NCBI GenBank assembly: GCA_947467605.1
Contig: CANIII010000004.1
Coordinates: forward strand, 1-64,000
Direction of reading: 5' to 3'
DNA: 64,000 nucleotides
Origin: Acidobacteriota bacterium
Lineage (GTDB): Bacteria > Acidobacteriota > Vicinamibacteria > Vicinamibacterales > SCN-69-37
The notes beneath the pieces are model-generated. The model had not been told where the DNA came from, made no database searches, and saw only the letters and a program-made list of their open reading frames with translations. Of the stretch, positions 35,801 to 42,270 are shown piece after piece. Both the position numbers and the translations under genes were made by a program. The stretch's first letter is position 1. Each line of letters begins with the position of its first letter.

Positions 35801-36454
35801 GTGAGATTCAGTTTCGGCGACTTCATCGTGGACGACGGGCCGCGACAGCTTCTTCGTGGCGGCGTGGCCGTGCCCATTGCGCCGAAGGCTTTCGACCTGT
35901 TGATCATTCTGATCAGCGAACGGCCTCGCGTGGTCCCCAAGGAAGACATACACGCGCGGCTGTGACCGTCCACCTTCGTTTCCGATGCGAGTCTGGCGAC
36001 GGTGGTGGGTGAATTGCGTGCGGCGCTTGGCGAAACCGCACAGTCCGCGCGGTTCATTCGCACCGCGCATCGGCATGGCTACGCATTTCAAGGTGACGCG
36101 CAGGAACTGCCGGCGGTGTTCCTGGTGGGCGCGGCCGCCGTGGACTACTGGCTCGTCGCGGCTCAGCGCGACATTCCGTTGCTTCGCGGAGACAACATCG
36201 TTGGCCGCGATCCGCGCGCGCGTGTGTGGCTCGATGCGCCGAGCGTCTCAAGACAGCACGCGCGGATTCAGATCGAAGAACATGCTGCGACACTCGTCGA
36301 TCTGGGTAGTAAGAACGGCACGCACGTTGGCGATGCGCGCGTGACGACGGCGACGCCGTTGGCGGATGGCGATGTGGTGCGGTTTGGTTCCATCGCGGTG
36401 ACGTTCAGAGCCTGGACGTCCACGCCCACACGCACCGAGGGTGGCGAGTCCTGA
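35801..36454 (+). pseudogene. Winged-helix/FHA regulator interrupted by an in-frame TGA
   Basis: From the GTG at 35801 (GAGG upstream) the frame reads a winged-helix DNA-binding domain: RFSFGDFIVDDGPRQLLRGG, then IAPKAFDLLIILISERPRVV. It reaches a TGA at 35963-35965 (codon 55). The frame then continues without a break as PSTFVSDASLATVVGELRAA, FIRTAHRHGYAFQGD, and a C-terminal FHA domain (NIVGRDPRARV, SVSRQHARIQI, LVDLGSKNGTHVGD). In this family the position is normally Trp (LWP), so TGG to TGA is the simple explanation. The whole frame is otherwise intact to 36454. The FHA half could still be made from the GTG codons at 36002. The product would bind DNA and phosphothreonine and is followed directly by the kinase. 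A sequencing error or readthrough is possible. Confidence 0.8.
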
Positions 36455-39234
36455 AGACCGGCACTCGATTTGGTCCGTACGAGATTCTTGGTGTCATCGG
36501 CGCTGGCGCGATGGGCGAGGTCTACCGCGCGCTCGACGTGAATCTGCATCGCCAGGTTGCTGTGAAGGTCTTGCCGGCCACCATGGCTGACAGCGCGTCG
36601 CGTCTCGCGCGTTTTGAACGTGAAGCGCGCACACTGGCTGCGCTCAATCATCCCAATATTGCGACCGTGTACGGCATCGAGACGACGCTCGGTGCCGGCC
36701 ATGGCCGCGCCATCGTCATGGAACTGGTGGAGGGTGACGATCTATCGGTCCGGCTGCGACGCGGCTCGATGCCGATGGCCGATGCGCTCGCGATTGCGCG
36801 ACAGGTCGCTGATGCACTGGCGGCTGCGCACGACGCGGGCATCGTGCATCGCGATCTCAAACCGGCCAATATCAAAATTCGCGAAGACGGCACCGTGAAG
36901 GTCCTCGATTTTGGACTGGCGACGTCCTGGCGGATCGAGTCTGACGTGGCCGATGACGTGAGTTCGGCGTCCGGCGCCGCCATCTCGCACTCCGCGTCCG
37001 GCTCCGAGGAGTTGGCGCCCACGCTGACGATGGGCGCGAACCTGACGCAGGATGGTGCGGTGGTCGGCACGGCCGCCTACATGGCGCCGGAACAGGCGAA
37101 GGGCAAGGTCGTCGACAAGCGCGCAGACATTTGGGCGTTCGGCGTCGTGCTGTTCGAGATGCTGACGGGACACCGGCCATTTGCCGGCGGCGATGCCGCC
37201 GAGACGATGGCGCAGGTGTTGGCGATTGAACCTGACTGGCAGCGACTGCCGATCGCGACGCCCGCGACGCTGCGTCGGTTGCTCGCGCGGTGTCTGGCGA
37301 AAGATCGCAAGAAACGGCTGCACGATATCGCGGACGCGCGGCTGGACATTGATGAGCTGCTCGCCGGTGGCGCAGACGAGGACGACCGTGCCGCGGCGAG
37401 ACCACCCGTCCGACGGCTGCGTCAGTTCGTGATGGCCGCCGCGTGTGTCGTCGCGGGCGGCGCCGCGAGTCTGGCGCTATGGCGTCCGCAGGCGAGTGCG
37501 CCGCTCGTGGCGTCCGCAACCATCGATGTCACGCCCGCAGCTGAAATCACTTCCGGCGGCATCCATCCATCCGTCGTGCTGCCCCCAGGCGGCGCTCGCA
37601 CCGCGCTGGCCTGGTCGCCGAGCGGCCGGTCGCTCGCGTTCATCGGAATCAACCAGGGTGTGCGACAGATCTTCGTGCGCGACCTCGAGCGGGCCGAAGC
37701 GCGTGCACTGTCGGGAACCGAAGGCGCGCGGGCACTGACGTTCTCACCGGATGGCGAGGACATCGCGTATTGGGTGGACGACTCGCTGCGCAAGATCAAT
37801 GTGCGCGGCGGTCCGTCGGTGTGGATCTGCAACGCGCGGGACGTCAACGGCATTGCCTGGGGGCCGACGCAGTTGGTCTTCAGCCAGTCTCGCCTGTTCG
37901 TCGTTGATCCGTCTGAGCCATTGGGCTTTCGGTCGCTCACGACGCCATCGGGTCTGGTGCGCGATGCATCGCCGTTTCTGCTGCCGGGCGAGCAGGCCGT
38001 GCTGTATACGCAGTACGGGAAACAATGGACGTCTGGCGATGAGCGCGTGATGGCGGTGTCGCTCACGCCAGGGGCCGTGCCCAAAGTCATCCTGCGACAA
38101 GCCGCCGACGCGCACTATCTGTCGACCGGCCACCTGGTGTTTCTGAGAGAGGGCGGTCTCTTCATTGTGCCGTTCGACGCGGCCACGCTGGAGGTTGGCG
38201 GCGAGCCTGTGGCGCTGCTGAAGAACGTGTCGCAATCGGTCGCGGCCTGGGACAGTGTGGACCTGACGCTGGCTGGACAGTTCGCCATCTCGCCCACAGG
38301 CATGCTCGCATACCTGTCGGTGCCGATCGCCGAACATCTGCGGCATGAGTTGGTGTCCGTCGATCGGACCGGTCGTGTGTCAACGCTTGGCGCGCCGGTG
38401 GCCGGCTATCGCGGTCATCCGCAGCTTTCGCCGGATGGCCGCAAGATCGCCGTGTCGATTCAGACGGCCGCAGGTGTCAGTGCTTTCTCCTACGACCTGG
38501 CACGCCGGGAGTTGACGCGCGTGGCAGACTCTTTGCGCGGCGAAGTCCTGGTGACCGCGTGGTCGGGCGATGACCAGATCGCCGTCCAGGTCCTCGACGC
38601 CGGCGCGATTTCGACCGTCCTGGTGCGCGCCGCATCCGCGTCGCCCGTGACACCCGTGACGGTGCCGCCCGGCTTCTGGGCAAGTTCGCTGGCAGCAGAC
38701 GGCAGGCTTGTGGGCATGAAGGAAAACGACCTCTGGGTTGTCGCGACTCGCGCATCGAATGCCCTGCCCACTCCGCTGCCGCAGACCGACGCGCTCGAAA
38801 CGCAGCCGATGTGGTCACCCGACGGCCAGTGGCTGGCCTACACCGCCACGACAACGGGCAAGCCCGAAGTGTTTGTTCGACGGATGGACGGCGCTGGCGA
38901 TCCCGTAAAGATGTCGTCGAATGGCGGCAGCAGCCCGGCGTGGAATCCCAACGGACACGAGCTGTTCTACATCGAACCGGGCGCGGACAACGATCGCATG
39001 ATGGCGGTGCCGTTCAATAGTGGCAACGCACCTCGGAAGGCCATCGGCCTGTTCCCTGTGCCGAGCGGCCTGTTCATCGGCACATCGATCGTCACGCCGT
39101 ACACCGTCGCGCCGGATGGCCAGCGCTTCATCGGGGTCCGACGAGACCCGCGGACCGCGACGCCGGTCCGCGCGATCACTGTCGTACTCAATTGGTTCGA
39201 GGTCATCAAAAGCGTCATCCCAGTCGGCCGCTGA
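36451..39234 (+). CDS. Membrane Ser/Thr protein kinase with TolB-like propeller sensor domain
   Basis: The start is taken as CTG 36451, which overlaps the FHA stop (CTGA). The first ATG (36511) lies inside the glycine loop and there is no ATG or GTG between, so an upstream start is required; this gives 927 residues. Kinase features are IGAGAMGEVYRA (about 16-27), K39 in VAVKVL, HRDLKPAN (HRD 133-135), DFG at 153-155 and the activation-segment MAPEQAKG. One membrane helix follows (MAAACVVAGGAASLALW, about residue 325). The outer part, about 570 residues, is a WD40/TolB-like propeller (AWSPSGRSLAF, LTFSPDGEDIAYW, QLSPDGRKIAVS, MWSPDGQWLAY). It likely senses an extracellular ligand and phosphorylates cytoplasmic targets, with the adjacent FHA protein as an obvious candidate. 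Confidence 0.88.
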   Translation: MKTGTRFGPYEILGVIGAGAMGEVYRALDVNLHRQVAVKVLPATMADSASRLARFEREARTLAALNHPNIATVYGIETTLGAGHGRAIVMELVEGDDLSVRLRRGSMPMADALAIARQVADALAAAHDAGIVHRDLKPANIKIREDGTVKVLDFGLATSWRIESDVADDVSSASGAAISHSASGSEELAPTLTMGANLTQDGAVVGTAAYMAPEQAKGKVVDKRADIWAFGVVLFEMLTGHRPFAGGDAAETMAQVLAIEPDWQRLPIATPATLRRLLARCLAKDRKKRLHDIADARLDIDELLAGGADEDDRAAARPPVRRLRQFVMAAACVVAGGAASLALWRPQASAPLVASATIDVTPAAEITSGGIHPSVVLPPGGARTALAWSPSGRSLAFIGINQGVRQIFVRDLERAEARALSGTEGARALTFSPDGEDIAYWVDDSLRKINVRGGPSVWICNARDVNGIAWGPTQLVFSQSRLFVVDPSEPLGFRSLTTPSGLVRDASPFLLPGEQAVLYTQYGKQWTSGDERVMAVSLTPGAVPKVILRQAADAHYLSTGHLVFLREGGLFIVPFDAATLEVGGEPVALLKNVSQSVAAWDSVDLTLAGQFAISPTGMLAYLSVPIAEHLRHELVSVDRTGRVSTLGAPVAGYRGHPQLSPDGRKIAVSIQTAAGVSAFSYDLARRELTRVADSLRGEVLVTAWSGDDQIAVQVLDAGAISTVLVRAASASPVTPVTVPPGFWASSLAADGRLVGMKENDLWVVATRASNALPTPLPQTDALETQPMWSPDGQWLAYTATTTGKPEVFVRRMDGAGDPVKMSSNGGSSPAWNPNGHELFYIEPGADNDRMMAVPFNSGNAPRKAIGLFPVPSGLFIGTSIVTPYTVAPDGQRFIGVRRDPRTATPVRAITVVLNWFEVIKSVIPVGR

Positions 39235-39236
39235 GG

Positions 39237-39242
39237 TATTCT
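39237..39242 (+). promoter_or_regulatory. -10-like hexamer TATTCT for the gene at 39250
   Basis: TATTCT starts just after the kinase stop codon and ends 7 bases before the ATG at 39250. No ribosome site is visible, consistent with a leaderless transcript. Confidence 0.4.
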
Positions 39243-39249
39243 TCCGGCC

Positions 39250-40354
39250 ATGCGCAGATCACTGATCGGCCTTGCCGTTGTTGTCACCGTTCTCGTGTCT
39301 GTCGCCACTCCGCGAATGGCGGCGCAGTCTCCGAGGGCCGCTGCGGTGGCTCCGTGCACGACGGCGACACCACAGTGCACCGAGTGGATCACGATCAAAG
39401 GCGGACCCGCGCGATCGATGGTCTATACGACCTATCCGTTAACGAAGGCCAACGCTGCGATCACGCGTGCATTGATCATGGTGCACGGCACCAATCGCAA
39501 CGCCGATCACTACTTTGATACGGCGAAGGCGGCGGCCTTTCTGGCGGGGGCCATCAACGACACCGTGGTGATCTCGCCGCGGATCGCCTCGGCCGACGGC
39601 TCGTGCAAAGACACGCTGGCGGCCAACGAAGTGAGTTACACGTGCGGCGGCGACAGTTGGAAGTCGGGCGGCAACGCGGTGTCAAACAAGGACATCTCGT
39701 CATTCGACTTCATGGACCAGATCCTGCGCACATTGGCCGACAAGAAGACGTTTCCGAACATGACATCGATCGTCGTGGCCGGTCATTCGGCCGGCGGCCA
39801 GTTCGCCAATCGCTACTCGATGGCGAACAAGGTACACGGCACGCTCGGCGTCAACATCACCTACGTCGTCCAGCTACGCGTGGCCGGATGCCGCGCGGGC
39901 GATGCCGGTCGACGATGCGTTGCCGGAGAATGCCGTGGGGGCGTGGAAGACCGAGGATGTGCACAAGGCGTTCACGTTTGGTCCCGCGGACGTCGCGAAA
40001 TGCGCGAACTACAACCGGTGGCCCGCCGGCTTTGAGAACCGCACCGCCGTGAACGGGTACACGGCCGCGATCACCGATGCGCAGTTGACGAAACAGCTCG
40101 TGGAGCGCCCCGTCACCTACTTACTCGGGCAGGTCGATACGTTGCCGCTCGGCGGTTTCGATTCATCGTGCCCGGCAATGGCGCAAGGCGCCACGCGCCG
40201 GGCCCGGGGTGAAGCGTTCGCCGCGTTTGTCACCACGAAGCTCGGTGCGAAACATCAGATTCAGATTGTGCCGGAGTGCGGGCACAACGATCGCTGCATG
40301 TATACGACCGACAGTGTGTTTCCGGTGATCTTCCCGACCTCAGCCAAGAAGTAA
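39250..40354 (+). pseudogene. Secreted alpha/beta hydrolase split by a frameshift
   Basis: Two overlapping frames together make one hydrolase. The first part runs from the ATG at 39250 with a signal peptide (GLAVVVTVLVSVATPRMAAQ), the oxyanion region ALIMVHGTNRNADHYFD, and the nucleophile elbow IVVAGHSAGGQFANRYS. It loses sense after NITYVV at about 39868. From there the +1 frame continues as SSYAWPDAARAMPVDDALPE to the end at 40354 and supplies the acid (LLGQVDTLPLGGFDSSC) and His (VPECGHNDRCMY). Loss of 11 bases in a codon run for YVVANPSSY would produce exactly this junction; that reading relies on a remembered family motif. One extra base would also do. As it stands no full catalytic triad is made. 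Assembly error cannot be excluded. Confidence 0.75.
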
Positions 40355-40365
40355 GGGACGATCGG

Positions 40366-41121
40366 TTACAGCACCTCAAGCCGTACGAGACTGAGCGGAT
40401 ACGGCTTGTTGCGCTTCGGCGTGTCCGAGTCATACAGCACCAGGATGCCGCTGCCGATCGCCGGCGGCCTGCTCGACGTACCGCATTTGCCCGCGATCCG
40501 ACTCCCGCTCAAGGTGGGGAAGTCGTACTTCAGCGATCGATGCGTGCCGTGCTGCGAGCGGCTGACGACATGCTCGCGCACGGTGGCGGTTGCGACGCGC
40601 CCGTCTTCGAGGAGGCGACGATCGGCTCTGAGCGCGGCGAAACATCCACCGCCTGCCGCGAGCATGATGCCGGCCAGCAGATACGGCAGCCACAGTGGGA
40701 GCACCCGCGGAGTGAGTCCGTCGGGAATGTTCTCGTCGGGATTCTCCACCACATAGCGCACTGGTAGTGCGGAGCCCACACGAAGCTCGCGCCATTGCCG
40801 CATCGGCACCTTTTCGCGCGCGTTGTACGTGCGGCCGGCGACGGAAAACTCATAGCGCACCGCGCCATTCGACTCCTTCGAGTCGTGCGTCAATTTCGTC
40901 ACCGTCGCTGTCGTCACGGCGCCCTCTGTCTCGAGCTGACGCGCGACCTCGCGCTGATGGATGGCGGCTCGATGCATCAGGACGGCCGCAGTGGGAGCGC
41001 CGACCACAAGCAGTGTGATCACCAGCGCGAGTGCTCTTCCAGAGCCGGAGAGGCGCACGCGGCGCGGCCGCGACTGCTGCAGGTCGGCGGGGACTTCGAG
41101 GGGCAAGGCGTGTGGTTCCAT
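40366..41121 (-). CDS. DUF3592-type membrane protein
   Basis: This 251-residue protein has two membrane helices (ALALVITLLVVGAPTAAVL, about residues 30-48, and WLPYLLAGIMLAAGGGCF, about 145-160). Each is followed by a small beta domain of the DUF3592 kind: GAVTTATVTKLTHDSKESNG with YEFSVAGRTYNAREKVP, and GRVATATVREHVV with LKYDFPTLSGSRIAGK. PVRYVVENPDENIPD is the typical family stretch. Function unknown. It is the third gene of an operon, starting 3 bases after the ribbon-helix-helix gene, whose first gene is an SPFH protein. It converges with the broken hydrolase. Confidence 0.75.
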   Translation of the reverse strand: MEPHALPLEVPADLQQSRPRRVRLSGSGRALALVITLLVVGAPTAAVLMHRAAIHQREVARQLETEGAVTTATVTKLTHDSKESNGAVRYEFSVAGRTYNAREKVPMRQWRELRVGSALPVRYVVENPDENIPDGLTPRVLPLWLPYLLAGIMLAAGGGCFAALRADRRLLEDGRVATATVREHVVSRSQHGTHRSLKYDFPTLSGSRIAGKCGTSSRPPAIGSGILVLYDSDTPKRNKPYPLSLVRLEVL

Positions 41122-41124
41122 GGG

Positions 41125-41286
41125 TTATGCCTTCGGCTTCGGCAGGCGGCCGTTATCAGCGAGCGCCTGGCGCAGCAGGAACTCGATCTGTGCATTCAAG
41201 CTGCGCAGATCGGCGTCGGCCCACCGCTGCAGCGCTTCATGCAGCGACGGGTCGAGCCGTACGAGAAAGGTCTTACGCTCCGCCAT
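41125..41286 (-). CDS. Arc-type ribbon-helix-helix DNA-binding protein (53 aa)
   Basis: This short gene sits between the SPFH and DUF3592 genes. The ATG at 41286 follows a GGAGG site. The product starts MAERKTFLVRLDPSLHEALQ and continues RWADADLRSLNAQIEFLLRQ and ALADNGRLPKPKA. A beta-strand (KTFLVRLD) followed by two helices, with the LNAQIEFLLRQAL signature, is a standard Arc/FitA-like ribbon-helix-helix. It should form a dimer that inserts paired strands into the DNA major groove. In its operon it probably acts as an autorepressor; the palindrome at 42226 is a candidate site. It need not be an antitoxin, since no toxin-like gene is next to it. Confidence 0.85.
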   Translation of the reverse strand: MAERKTFLVRLDPSLHEALQRWADADLRSLNAQIEFLLRQALADNGRLPKPKA

Positions 41287-41307
41287 CGTGGGCCTCCGTG
41301 ATGGCGC

Positions 41308-42186
41308 TTACTGATACAGCGTGCCGGTGTTCACAACGGGCTGGGCATCCTTGTCGCCGCAGAGCACGACCAGCAGGTTGCTGACCATCGTGGCTTTGCG
41401 CTCCTCGTCAAGCGTCACGACGTTTTTCTTGTTCAAGAGGTCGAGCGCCATCTCAACCATGCCGACCGCGCCCTCCACGATCTTCTGCCGCGCCGCGATC
41501 ACGGCCGTCGCCTGCTGGCGGCGCAGCATCGCGCTCGCGATTTCCGGCGCGTACGCCAGATGGCTGATGCGCGCCTCGATCACCTCCACGCCGGCTTTCG
41601 CCAGGCGCTCCTGGACTTCGTGGCCGAGCCGTTGCGACACTTCCGTGCCAGAACCTTGCAGCGAGATGCCGCCCTCTTCATGCGCGTCGTACGGGAATGA
41701 CGTCGCGAGAATGCGCACCGCCGACTCGGTCTGCATATGGACGAAATGTTCATAGTCATCCACCAGGAACAGCGCTTCGGCCGTATCGACGACGCGCCAG
41801 ACGACGATGGCGCCGATTTCGATCGGGTTGCCGATCGAATCGTTGACCTTGAGTTTGCCGCTTTCGAAGTTGCGAACCTTGAGGGAAATGGTGCGTCGCA
41901 CCGTGAGCGGGTTCACCCACCAGAAGCCCGGCTCCTTGATGGTGCCGCGATAGTCGCCGAACAGGAGCATGGCTTTTGCCGTGTTGGGGTTGATAACGAT
42001 GAGCCCGAACCAGCACGCGAGGTCGAGTGCCAGCAGGAGCAGCAGCGAGACGCCGGCGATCGCCGGTGGTTTGTCGCCCTCTGCGGTCACGGCTCTGAGC
42101 GCGACGACGCCTGCAATTGGGGCGGCGATGAGCACGAAGACCATCAGCCACCCGGAAACACCCTTGCGAATCTTCTCTTGAAACAT
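41308..42186 (-). CDS. SPFH/band 7 (stomatin-prohibitin) membrane protein
   Basis: This 292-residue protein has two N-terminal helices ([19 protein letters not shown] and [20 protein letters not shown]). The SPFH domain begins [20 protein letters not shown] and continues [40 protein letters not shown], then the helical part with [20 protein letters not shown] and [20 protein letters not shown]. Such proteins form large ring-like membrane microdomain assemblies. The ATG is preceded by CAGGAGG. The gene heads an operon with the ribbon-helix-helix (21-base gap) and DUF3592 genes. A 12-base palindrome 40 bases upstream is a likely operator. Confidence 0.9.
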   Translation of the reverse strand: MFQEKIRKGVSGWLMVFVLIAAPIAGVVALRAVTAEGDKPPAIAGVSLLLLLALDLACWFGLIVINPNTAKAMLLFGDYRGTIKEPGFWWVNPLTVRRTISLKVRNFESGKLKVNDSIGNPIEIGAIVVWRVVDTAEALFLVDDYEHFVHMQTESAVRILATSFPYDAHEEGGISLQGSGTEVSQRLGHEVQERLAKAGVEVIEARISHLAYAPEIASAMLRRQQATAVIAARQKIVEGAVGMVEMALDLLNKKNVVTLDEERKATMVSNLLVVLCGDKDAQPVVNTGTLYQ

Positions 42187-42225
42187 GACCAGCCTCCTGC
42201 CCCGCGACCATCAATGCGACATCAA

Positions 42226-42237
42226 AGTGATATCACT
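42226..42237. promoter_or_regulatory. 12-bp perfect palindrome, putative operator of the SPFH-RHH operon
   Basis: AGTGATATCACT is a perfect palindrome in an A/T-richer stretch 40 bases upstream of the SPFH start. Ribbon-helix-helix repressors bind short symmetric sites of this kind, and the operon's second gene encodes one. A related half-site (TGATGTC) follows on the minus strand. Confidence 0.5.
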
Positions 42238-42270
42238 ATGATTCCAAGACGTCAAGGGTGGCTGAGAAGT

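Noticed and set aside
35801-36454. Alternative genetic code (TGA read as Trp) in this organism
   Set aside because: Many genes in the window end at TGA (for example 1761, 4259, 36454 and 39234) and Trp is encoded by TGG throughout, so a global reassignment is untenable.
41125-41286. Ribbon-helix-helix protein as antitoxin of a type II toxin-antitoxin pair
   Set aside because: No PIN, RelE or other small toxin gene is adjacent; the neighbours are an SPFH protein and a DUF3592 membrane protein.
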